64,000 nucleotides of DNA from Avena insularis (taxonomy: Eukaryota > Streptophyta > Magnoliopsida > Poales > Poaceae). Positions within the stretch are counted from its first letter, which is position 1. Each line of letters opens with the position of its first letter. The stretch lies in the NCBI GenBank assembly GCA_023614405.1, contig CM042684.1, positions 467,427,650-467,491,649 on the forward strand. The letters are read 5' to 3'. This document shows, piece after piece, positions 55,385 to 64,000 of the stretch. The position numbers were made by a program, and so were the translations under genes. The notes beneath the pieces were generated by a model. It did no database searches and was not told where the DNA came from. It saw only the letters and a list, made by a program, of their open reading frames with translations.

Positions 55385-58300
55385 TTACATTTGCTTACCC
55401 ACATGCCCTGATGAAGAAGAAGCGCCACCACCCTTGACGCGCACAAAAGGCTGCCACGGGTTCATCGGGTATGTTGTCAGCGACTTCGCCAACGACGACC
55501 GGAAGGGCTGCTCCGACTTCATGTCGTGATGCTCCGGCTCGGGGTCGCCAGGCGCCAAAACCGTCTCCTGATACGGTAGAAGATCCCCCATCGCCAAGAC
55601 ACGATCGGCATAAGGAGTGGCCCTCGCGGTTAGCCTCAGCACCTCCTACATCTCCACCGTGACGGTCACCGACGGATAGCCACTCGTCACATCGTCAAGA
55701 TCGAAGTCGTCGGGGAAGTGTGCGAGACCCAAGCTCAACGTCGTGGCAGCCCCGCGTCTGAACGCCGAGCGCGTCATCCACTCCACAACGGCAGGCACCT
55801 CCTCCAGATAGCTCCATACCTCCGTAAGCCCCCCAGGGATGACTTCGGTGGGAGACATGCCCTAAAGAGCCGCCTGGACACACAACGCCGAGGCTGTGGC
55901 CGCATTCACCACGGCAGTTATGCACTGCGAGGCGGGGTATGTCTGCACCACCGGGTCGCTTTGGCCTACCACGGCTGCAAAGTCAGATGTCAGCGAAACA
56001 ATGAAACCCCCAAAGAGGGGACTCGACAAAAGGCTAAAGCAAAGACAGAGACTCACCAAGGAGTTTGTGGTAGTTCTCCTTGACGTGCTTCTCCAAGGCA
56101 GTCTGCTCGTTATGCAGCCCCACGATGATGGAGTCCGTGGCCTTGCGTTCCTCTTCAGCCGCGGCAACGGCAACCTTCGCCCGTTCCTCCGAAGAAATTG
56201 AGGCCGCCCTAGCCTCTTCCAAGTCCTTGACCAAAGAGGCTATTCGCCCATTCGCCGCATCCCGTTCGGCGAGTGGGACATACCCCTCACGGGCCTTGGA
56301 GATCTCAGCCGGGAAACCATCTATAAGCAAAGATATCAGAGTATTGCACACAACCAGCTCACACCAGGAAAAGAAGAATAAGGCCGAACAGACACTCACC
56401 AATAGTCTCCTGAAGCCGCTGGTTCCCCTCCTGCGCTTCGCGCAAGTCATGCTCCAAGCGCTCTCTCGCAACCTGCCGATCAGTTGATTCCCTTTGCAAT
56501 CCCTGTAAACAAAGAACCCAACTAAGCATTGGACAGAACAAGATCCAGTTCCTAGCCGCTAAAATTTAGCGACTAGGGACTCGGGGACTGGAGAAGGAAG
56601 AAAACCAAAATCCAGCTCCCAACCGCTAAAATTCAGCGACTAGGAACTCGGGGACTGGAGAAGGAAGAAAAAGAAAAACAATTCCCAGCCGCTGAAATTC
56701 AGCGACTAGGAATTCGGGTACTGGACATACCTGAATAGCGGCGTCGAGCATCTTGTGAAGTTCCCTGGCGTCAGTCGACGGGACCGTGAAGGAGGTGCGC
56801 CCGCGGCGGGACCCAACGTCCCCATCCACGATTTCCAGACTCTGCGGAGATTGCGTGTCCCTAACACCTGCAAACCCCTTCGCCATAAAATGAGGGAACG
56901 TCGCAGACGCCCTGGCAGGGGCGCTGGTTGCCGAGACTGGCGCCTCCGGCACGGACGCAGCCAGGGCTGGCTCCGATCGCGTCGCCGCCACCTCTTTGGC
57001 AACTGGCGCGGCAGGTGGCTCCGTGGCGCTTCCCCCGGTCGCGGCATCGTCAGCGCCCCCTTCTGCTTCTTCGTAACTTTGGTGGCCGCCACATCTTCGG
57101 AGACTTTCTGCTTCTTGGGTAAACCGTCCTCTCCCACGCCAGTGGCCGGTGGAATCTTAGCCACCGAAGGGCGACCAATCTTCTTAGCACCAGACCTGCA
57201 TGAGCCCCTTCAATCAGCACAAGCTCGACACAAAGGAATTAAGGCGAATTGGGACAAGGAAGCACAACTCACTTGGCAACTGGAAGGACGCGAAGCCCAG
57301 TACTAATATGGGCGGGCTTGTCCAACTCGGGACCCAGCTTGCGGCTGAGCCCCCTCTCGAAGACGTCCGAAGCCCACGAAACCGAGGGCTTCCTTGATGA
57401 TGAAGCCGCAGTCGCCAGGATCTCTGGCTCCGACGTCGCCGCCTTCGACGACTGTGGCGACTTGGGCACCGTCGCCTCAGCTGCTTCCTGGCTTGGAGCT
57501 TCCGAGATCAGCGGTGAATCGCCACCAGGGGAACCTCTACCACCACTTCCGTGTCCTCGCCCTCCAACCCCTTCGTCGGGACTGCGTCCCTTGGGGCCTT
57601 GTGCGAGACTTCGGGAGATTCTTCGTCATCGGAGTCGTCGTCAGACTCGAACACCACTGACGACCTGACCGGTGACGCAAGCCTTTTTGCTGGCAACTTG
57701 GGCCGACGTGGGGGCTTCGACGGCGTAGCAGTGCGCCGGGATGTTTGCTCCTGGGCGACCTTGTCGCCTTCTTCGAGCTTGTCCAGGCTACGGCTCGCTT
57801 CGACCTCTCGCTGTCTCTGCATCCGAGTCTTGCGAGCCATAGGCGCTGGGGGAGGGACTTATTCTTCTTCCCTGTCGCTTTCGGAAGGATCTCCCTCGGA
57901 GTCCTCCTCCAGTTCCTGGGGAACCTCTTCATCAAGTGGAGGAAGCCAACCCTCCAATACCTGAAAAAGCTGAAGAGCCACCACGAGTCAGAAACACCAA
58001 GCAAGAAGACTAAAATTGAAGTACGAACGCAGCGATTGGAAAGAGAACTTACTGTGGGGGCTTCATTCTTCACGGGAGTATACGGGTGACCCCGACCGCC
58101 GCACCGGTGAACTCCGCGTCGGTAATTTTTTCAGGGCGGCCTTGTAGTCCTCGGCCTCCCATGACTCCTTGCTGGCTCGAGACGGGTCATGCTTCCCGCT
58201 GTACTCGTACATCCAGTGTGGACGAGCCGCTAGCGGAACCAGGCGCCGCCCGAGCCAGCAATTGTAGAGGTTGATCGGAATCAACCCCTGGTCCTTCAGC

Positions 58301-58850
58301 TTTTTGATCTGATCCATCATTTCTACGACGGCCATCCGCTGATCTTCAGGAAGCTTCTTCGGCGCCAACCGACGGGGCTCGCTCCTCTCGGCGACGAACT
58401 CGGGAAGAGATACCTCGCCAGAGGGAGTGGCCTCCTTGACGTAGAACCAGCTCTTCTTCCACTCGCTGGCGGCCTTCTTTGGCAGGAGGAGCTTGACGAA
58501 GTTGGCCTTCGACTTCAATTGGAAGGTAACCCCGCCTGCGGCCAGCATCAAGCCGCTGGACGCCTCGCGCCCGATGCGGCCGTGGAAGAGCTCCAGCCAT
58601 AGCGGGAAATATGGCCTGCAGCCAAGATAGCATTCGCAGAAGCGACGGAAGAAGAGCAAGGTGGGGAACCCTAAGACCCTCTCAAGATGGCTGGTGAAGC
58701 AGATGAACTCGCCGGGTCGCGGTTTCGGCTCGGTCTCGGAGGAGGGGGAACCCGCCAATTCTCCTTGCGGAGCACCCTGGCGTCCTCAAAGGATCTCAGC
58801 TAGGCAGTGGTGCACTTGGATTTCCCCCATGAGCCTTTGGGAGGCGCCAT
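55385..58850 (-). pseudogene. Antisense multi-exon gene of the Tat-like element (gypsy-type transposon domain and coiled coil)
   Basis: Start MAPPKGSWGKSKCTT at 58850. Exon 1 encodes PGEFICFTSHLERVLGFPTL and LFFRRFCECYLGCRPYFPLW, the domain called 'putative gypsy type transposon' in plant annotation. Inferred introns with GT and AG ends: 58052-57961, 57272-57196, 56730-56503, 56399-56321 and 56056-55975. Exon joins are in phase (NEAPT/VLEGWLPP, QETI/DGFPAEI). Middle exons are charged and low complexity; 56502-56057 encode a coiled coil (RLEHDLREAQEGNQRLQETI, SLVKDLEEARAASISSEERA). It ends GGGASSSSGHVGKQM at 55385. TAG codons at 58802, 55864 and 55648 sit where CAG fits, and exon 1 has frameshifts. 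Function unknown; an antisense regulatory role is speculation. Confidence 0.75.
56548..56728. repeat. Minisatellite in an intron of the antisense gene
   Basis: Nearly three copies of a roughly 66-70-bp unit, each with CCGCTAAAATT(T/C)AGCG followed by ACTAGG(G/A)A(C/T)TCGGG and GGAGAAGGAAGAAAA. The core CGCTAAAATTTAGCG is a palindrome. Confidence 0.8.
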
Positions 58851-58970
58851 CGAGTAAAGATGTGGAATCGTGCGACACGGGGAGAGTAAGTCGGGAGAAC
58901 GCAGGAAGGCAGAACAAATGAGGAAGAATGAAGAATGTGGAGAAGGATTGCGCAGCTGATCTCTCACTCC

Positions 58971-58980
58971 CCTTATATGG
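58971..58980 (-). promoter_or_regulatory. TATA box of the antisense gene
   Basis: Minus-strand CCATATAAGG, about 120 bp upstream of the antisense ATG at 58850, with a pyrimidine-rich leader between them (CCTTCTCCACATTCTTC). This would give a leader of about 90 nt. Confidence 0.55.
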
Positions 58981-59304
58981 GAAATGTCAACCGCCAAAAT
59001 CGGGGTAGCCGTTGCCTATGGTAATTGCACCGTAGTTACCGTTGGAAATTCCAACGGATAGTTTGACCAGGTTTTGATGGTCCAACTCCTGTGGTCTATT
59101 CGCCACCCGCCAGTTTCTCCTCTTGCCGAAACGACGACTGGGCGGCAATGATGTTCATTGAAATGACGAGTGGAGCCGTGGGGAAATTCTCCTCGGTTCT
59201 AATAAAGTCCATCGCCGACTCGACTGGACGCCCAAATTGGGCTCCCTTACTTCGAACGCCAAAAGGACGCCCGCGCCTGCATCAACGATGGCCTCGGGGA
59301 CTAC
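58981..59304. other. Noncoding 3' end of the Tat element with polypurine tract
   Basis: Between the antisense promoter and the 3' LTR. Only the polypurine tract GGCCTCGGGGACTAC at 59290-59304 is identified. Confidence 0.6.
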
Positions 59305-59803
59305 TGATGGGGATATGCCAAAGGGCGTATGCCCAGCAGGACGTTCCGAGTGGGCCGAAAGGCCTGCGAGTGCGTCTGGAGGACAGCGATTGGACCGTAA
59401 AGGAAGGAGAGTCCCATCGACTGGCGACTGGAAGCCTAGAAGCATAGCAGAAGCCCAGTCGGATTAGGTCAAAAGTCCCCGGATCCTTATCTTGTTCGGG
59501 GACGGCTTGTAAACCCTAGCGAGGTGCTTCATATATAAACCTCCCTAGGATATCATGAACCTCACGTTCCATCATACACCCCCTCGAGAGACTCGCTGCT
59601 TAACCGCCGAGCTCGCCACCCCTGTAACTCGCTCTCTCATAATCTAATCTAGCAGGACTAGGTCTTTACCCTTAGGGGGGCCGAACCTGGGTAAAATCAT
59701 GTGCATCCGCCCCCATCTCGCACCGTAGATGGCCGCCAACTCTTCCTCACGAAACACTCAATCACTGCCAGTGGGAGCGACTGCCGTGGCCATTTCCACG
59801 ACA
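59305..59803 (+). repeat. 3' LTR of the Tat-like element
   Basis: Same ends and length as the 5' LTR. Purine-rich GGCCTCGGGGACTAC (59290-59304) immediately upstream is the polypurine tract. It retains the TATA box at 59530 and the gag ATG at 59729. Confidence 0.92.
59530..59539 (+). promoter_or_regulatory. TATA box, Tat 3' LTR
   Basis: CATATATAAA conserved with the 5' LTR; transcripts from here would run into the Tekay-like protease frame. Confidence 0.65.
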
Positions 59804-60353
59804 GATGTAGTGTTGGGTATGTTTTCTGTCAACTCAGTTTTAGCAAGAGTATTGTTTGATTCTGGAGCATCGCACTCATTTGTCACCGAAGAATTTGCAT
59901 GCACTAGTAAGATTCACCCAACCAACTTGAAGCATGTCATGATAGTTCAAATCCCTGGTTCAACTACAAAAGCTAGAAAAATTTGCAAAGTTGTGCCTAT
60001 CAGAATACATGGGATAGATTTTTATGCCAACCTAATAGTACTTGGAACCAAAGGTTTGGAAGTAGTACTAGGGATGGATTGGATGTCAAAGCATAAAGGA
60101 TTGATAGACTGTGCCAAGAAAGCCATCACCATGATCAGTAGCTCCGGAGTATCAGTAGAGCACATATCTGAAACCTTACCCCGTCAATTCAAGTGCAACA
60201 AGAGTCTAGCCCTACCCACCATTGACCAAGTCAGAGTAGTCTGTGAATACCCCGACGTATTCTCAGATGAATTGCTCGGTATTCCCCTGGATAGGGATAT
60301 TGAGTTCATTATTGAACTAATCCCCGGAACCAGATCCATAGCCTAGAGACCCT
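59804..60353 (+). pseudogene. pol: Aspartic protease of the Tekay-like element
   Basis: Continues gag after the Tat insertion: VVLGMFSVNSVLARVLFDSG, ASHSFVTEEFACTSKIHPTN, with the DSGA active site, then GIDFYANLIVLGTKGLEVVL, GMDWMSKHKGLIDCAKKAIT and the RT N-terminal approach FSDELLGIPLDRDIEFIIEL. The frame is open until the TAG at 60344. RT proper is missing because the Athila-like LTR begins at 60354. The open frame extends upstream into the Tat 3' LTR (see findings). Confidence 0.85.
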
Positions 60354-61863
60354 TGATTCGTCCATTTTGCATCACTATTCTATGTCATAATTCACTGTTA
60401 TTCATTGATATATTTCGTATTGAGAGGTGATACTTATGTTATTTCATCTGTTTTTGCATGGTTGATGACTTTTGGAGCATGGACCGCTGCAGTCAGGATT
60501 CTGATGGAAAAGGTGTTGTTTAGAGGCAAAATTCGCGAAGATCAGAAAATCCAGGAAAATACATGGAAAATCCTATTTTTCCAAAAGACGAAGGAAGCCA
60601 GAAGGGGGGCTAGAGATGGGCCACAGGGGGCCCACACCACCCCCTTGCACGGGCCAGCCTAGGCCGCGCCACCAGGTGGTGTGGCTGCCCTGGTCCACTC
60701 TTGGCACTCCCCTCTGGCTTATATTATCCTCCCGAAACCCTAAGACTCGGGGAACGTCCACAGAAAGATTCTGCCGCCTCTGCGGGGCGGAAAACACCAA
60801 GAGAGAAAGATCTCTCTAGCAGACAAATTTCTGCCGGGGGAATTCCTTCCCGGAGAGGGGAGATCGTCGCCATCAACTCCACCATCAAGCTGGACTTCAT
60901 TGGGATCATCATCATTATCACCACCATCATCACCATCAGCACCCTCATCACCATCTCCATATTGCTATAACAATTGGGTTGAATCTTTCATAGTTCATAG
61001 GGGAAACTTTCCCGGTGTTGATTACTCTTTGTAGTTGATGCTATTGAGTGAACCATTGAATTATTGTTTATGTTCAGATTGTTTACATCATTATTCCATC
61101 TCTGATCATGATCCATATGATTTCTTGTGAGTAGTTCGTTTTGTTCTTGAGGACATGGGAGAAGTCATGTTGTTAGAGTGGAGTTGTGTTGAGAAAGATT
61201 CAATAGTTTGATATTTAAGTTGTGGTGTACTTCTTCTAGTGGTGTCATGTGAACGTCGACTACATGACACTTCATCCATATGGGCCCAGGGGAATGCATT
61301 GTGTATTTGGCTACTAATCATAGGGGTTGCCGGAGTGACAGAAACCTGAACCCCCGTTAGGAAACCATTGCACAAGGGACGTAAGGGTCTTAGAGTTTAA
61401 AGCTGTGGTTAGGTTTCTACCTTAATTACTTTCTTGTACTTACGGATGTTTGCAAGGGGTATAATCACAAGTATGTATTAGTCCTAGGAAGGTCGGTACA
61501 TTAGCACAGGTTCACCCACACAACACTTAGCAAGCTAAAGAAGATTAATCAACTATACGAAGCGAAAGCACTTGACAGTCTTCCCATGTGACCTCGAGAA
61601 CGTTTGGTCATCTTAAGTAATACAACGGCTTGTCCTTTGCTGCATAAAGGATTGGGCCACTTGCTGCATTTATTCCTATTGTCTTTTATTTACTCGTATT
61701 TTGTTTACTTGCTTTATCAAAAACCCCTAAAAATCCGTTTGCTAAGTATTTGCAGAGAATTCCTGATCCATACCACTAGCCAGCACCTTCTACTCCTCGT
61801 TGGGTTCGACACTCTTACTTATCGAAAATATTGCGATACACCCCCTATACTTGTGGGTCATCA
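60354..61863 (+). repeat. 5' LTR of the right-hand Athila-like element
   Basis: TGATTCGTCCATTTTGCATC to CTTGTGGGTCATCA. It aligns along its length with the reverse complement of 4380-5878. A TATA-like GCTTATATTATCC is at 60717-60729, and a CAT/CAC microsatellite is at 60905-60960. Confidence 0.9.
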
Positions 61864-61874
61864 AGACTATTTTA

Positions 61875-61890
61875 TGGCGCCGTTGCCGGA
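61875..61890 (+). other. Primer binding site of the right-hand element
   Basis: TGGCGCCGTTGCCGGA matches the tRNA-Asp site for 15 of 16 bases, 11 nt after the LTR. Confidence 0.85.
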
Positions 61891-61977
61891 GAGTGAAGCG
61901 CTATTGGACAGTGGAACTGGTAAAGGAAACTTCTATTGTGAGTATTGTTTACTTCTGCTAGTTGCTTTATTTTTGTT

Positions 61978-63188
61978 ATGGATAATTTGCTGAGTTCTTA
62001 TTTGGTAATGCTACTACCACTGCTAAGGCAGTAGATAAACCACCACCTGCTGAAAATGATGCTTTTAAAATACCCACAAGAATTATTGATCGTGTTATTG
62101 ATAACTATTATGTTGGGGATGGAACTGTCCATCCCGGTGATCATTTACTCTTTATACACGAATTATGCGGGTTGTTCAAGTGTGTAGGTATTACTACAGA
62201 TCAAGTTAAGAAGAAGTTATTCTCATTATTGCTGAAAGGAAGAGCTGAGGAATGGTATAAGCTGCTGAAGAATGGTCAAGCTCTAGAATGGGAGGAAATA
62301 GTGCGTCTCTTTTATTCAAAGTTTTATCCTCCTAGTGAGATTCATAAAGATCGGAATCAAATATACAACTTTTGGCCTCTTGATGGAGAGAGTACAACTC
62401 AAGCTTGGGGGAGATTGAAGTTAATAATGCTCAAATGTCCCATTCATGAGCTCCCCAACAACATTATCATTAATAACTTTTATGCAAGGCTCCCTCTACA
62501 TGACAGGGATTTATTGGATGCTTCTTGTGCTGGATCATTCACTCGCATGGAAGAAGAAGCTAAATGGGATCTTCTGGACCGTATTCAAGACAATGCTGAA
62601 GCATGGGAGAATGACAAAGGTAGAAAGTCAGGTATAAATTATGATTATGAATGCATTGAATCTTTTATGGGAACTGATGACTTTCAAAATATTAAAAATG
62701 CTTATGGTCTAGACTCTCAAGCTATTGCTTCTTATTTTAAGGCTTTTTCTTCCTACATTGAAGTCCCTAAAAAGAACTGGAATAAGTATCATGAACCTTA
62801 TAAAGATGTTGCTAAGAGTGTTCCTGTAAGAAATACCGAAGTTTATACTACTAATCATGTTTTACCTAAACCTTACATTGAGAAAATGCCTTTCCTAGTT
62901 AAGATAAAGGAACATTCTATGATAGCTAGTATGGTTGATGAACCTATTATAGCATATGTGAAAGACTTTGTTACTAAATATGGAGAAGAGGGACACACTA
63001 TCCTTTGTAAGGATACCTCTAATATTGTTTCACAAAGTAGTGTTATGAGAGCTAGTATTCCTGTGTTTTCTGTTAGAATAAGCGATCATTGCTATGATGA
63101 CCCTTGTGATAGTTATATTGTTAAGTTTATGAATGATACTGAAAGTTATTATGAGATAGGGAAAAGGTGTTCTTTTGTATCTCAATAA
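61978..63188 (+). pseudogene. gag: gag of the right-hand Athila-like element, no protease
   Basis: The ATG at 61978 (MDNLLSSYL) is followed by a one-base loss near 62000, after which GNATTTAKAVDKPPPAENDA and GDHLLFIHELCGLFKCVGI continue. From 62172 the frame is open for 338 codons: LLKGRAEEWYKLLKNGQALE, LFYSKFYPPSEIHKDRNQIY, FWPLDGESTTQAWGRLKLIM and ASCAGSFTRMEEEAKWDLLD, ending IGKRCSFVSQ. Its last shared residues with element A are VRISDHCY; then element A reads GLCDIGASS (protease) but this copy reads DPCDSYIVK and stops. Gag for particle assembly could be retained for use with helper enzymes. Confidence 0.8.
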
Positions 63189-64000
63189 TATCAAGTTTCC
63201 TCGTTTTATGCTGAAAGTTTTTATGTTGCACTTCTTTTGCCTTCTTATGCAAGTAGCCTCTGGTTTCAACAACTTGTTTGTTTACAAAATTCCCTTGAAT
63301 AGGAAGTGGGTTAGACTTAAATGTGTGTATTTTTTCTTCTTAATGCTCCCTTTCACCTCAATTCATATTCTTATGTGAGCATCTCCAAAATTATCATGCC
63401 CATCTTAATGGCTATAAAGAAAGAGCTTTTTGGGAGACAACCCAATTTGTTTTTGCTTTCAGTTTGTTTTTGTTTATTTGAGTCTTGGAAGTTATTACTT
63501 CGGTAATAACTGCTCCTTATCCGTTTTGTTTGGTTTTTGTATCAAGATCAACCTCTAATGAGAGAGAAGTAAGATTTGGGGAAGTTGCTGTCCCGAAACA
63601 GATTTTTGTGCTTCACCGTAAAAATTCGTGAGAGATCTCTGTATGTTGGATTGAGTTGTAATTTTTTGTGCTTCTGCCCCAGGTTGTTATTTAACTTTCG
63701 TTAGTTTTGCACTTCTTGATTTGAGCAACATAAGATGTTCGAAAAAATTGATCTTTACCTGCTGGTCTGTTTTGACAGATTTTGCCACTCTTGCATTTGC
63801 TTCTTTAATCGATTTCCTTTTTGAATTCTTTTTGGGTTTTCGGAAGGAGTTGCTACAGTAGCTTATGTTTTGATGGTTTTCATTTGAAGTTGGACTCAAA
63901 AGGTTTTATCACTTCACTTATACTAATGTTGCTAATGAGAACTGTGTGGAGTTTTTTGTGAAAGAAATTTCCAGGTAGTGGAGATAATGGTGTAATAAGG
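63189..64000 (+). other. Noncoding internal region of the right-hand element
   Basis: T-rich sequence with no pol domains. It contains GCTATAAAGAAAGAGC followed by TTTTTGGGAGACAACCC, a tract I recall from Triticeae gypsy internal regions after gag/pol. No polypurine tract is reached before the window ends. Confidence 0.55.

Larger units (their letters stand above)
47686..59803 (+). mobile_element. Complete Tat-like Ty3/gypsy retrotransposon, 12.1 kb
   Basis: Two 499-bp LTRs in direct orientation, flanked by GATGT on both sides (47681-47685 and 59804-59808). Internal order: primer site, gag, protease, RT, RNase H, a second archaeal-type RNase H, integrase, then a 4.7-kb segment carrying an antisense gene. 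The dual RNase H and the antisense gene are hallmarks of the Tat group (Retand, Grande and relatives). By my hand count the LTRs differ at about 26 of 499 sites. All sense genes are broken by stops and frameshifts. Confidence 0.92.
41266..60353 (+). mobile_element. Tekay/Del-like Ty3/gypsy retrotransposon, 5' part, with nested Tat element
   Basis: Consists of a complete 5' LTR (41266-45255), an initiator tRNA-Met type primer site, an extra ORF, gag, then (after a 12.1-kb Tat insertion at 47686-59803) the aspartic protease. It is cut at 60354 by another retrotransposon, so RT, RNase H, integrase and the 3' LTR are not in view. A 4-kb LTR with TGTAACATCCC start and the DSGASHSFV protease fit the Tekay/Del chromovirus lineage. 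Removing the Tat element and one GATGT copy joins EEAQEAPD to VVLGMF in frame. Confidence 0.85.
60354..64000 (+). mobile_element. Athila-like gypsy element, gag-only, runs off right edge
   Basis: 5' LTR (60354-61863), primer site and gag, all clearly related to element A at 1-5878 but on the opposite strand. Gag stops at the point where the protease active site should be, and the rest (63189-64000) is noncoding. It appears to be a non-autonomous derivative that keeps gag and has lost pol. The element is inserted in the Tekay-like pol region; its 5' flank is ACCCT. The 3' LTR is outside the window. Confidence 0.85.

Overview
The window is a stretch of repeat-dense grass chromosome. The retrotransposon families (Athila-, Tat- and Tekay-like Ty3/gypsy elements, a CACTA transposon with ACCGGGACTAAA subterminal repeats, an L1-type LINE) and the LTR starts (TGATACGTCC, TGAAAGAAATATGCCC, TGTAACATCCC) are typical of Pooideae, most likely Triticeae such as wheat, barley or rye. 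This placement comes from recalled family features, not a database search. I see no intact host gene.

Layout. 1-5878: Athila-like element on the minus strand (integrase, RNase H, RT, protease, gag, then its 5' LTR). 5879-7191: a short internal remnant and a second, truncated LTR of the same family. 7192-7600: possible cytochrome P450 3' end. 7961-9507: old copia-type LTR. 9508-14430: decayed LINE carrying a 668-bp hAT-like insertion (12471-13138). 14709-18200: 5' part of a CACTA element with transposase remnants. 18203-19806: another Athila-type LTR plus primer-binding-site stub. 20574-21545: pseudogene of a DEDDy 3'-5' exonuclease.

23411-36110: a Tekay-like LTR split by a non-autonomous Athila-like element (26098-32951, TSD GGAAC). 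36120-38800: a related Tekay-like LTR in inverted orientation. 38950-39690: two-exon zinc-finger-like pseudogene. 40849-41265: a short tandem repeat interrupted by a Tekay-like element with a 4-kb LTR (41266-60353). That element carries a complete Tat-like element (47686-59803, TSD GATGT) between its gag and protease, and is cut at 60354 by a plus-strand gag-only Athila-like element that runs off the right edge.

The coding regions are replication genes of mobile elements, and nearly all are broken. In the Tat and Tekay elements at least twelve in-frame stops look like CAG-to-TAG changes, as expected from deamination of methylated CHG sites. The most notable structures are: a multi-exon antisense gene inside the Tat element with five GT-AG introns and its own TATA box; Tat gag translation that appears to begin inside the LTR and read through the primer-binding site; a chimeric reading frame joining the Tat 3' LTR to the host protease; and, in the non-autonomous element, a zinc-knuckle ORF and a tandem hairpin array whose motif recurs in its own LTRs. 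Boundaries, counts and alignments were made by eye.
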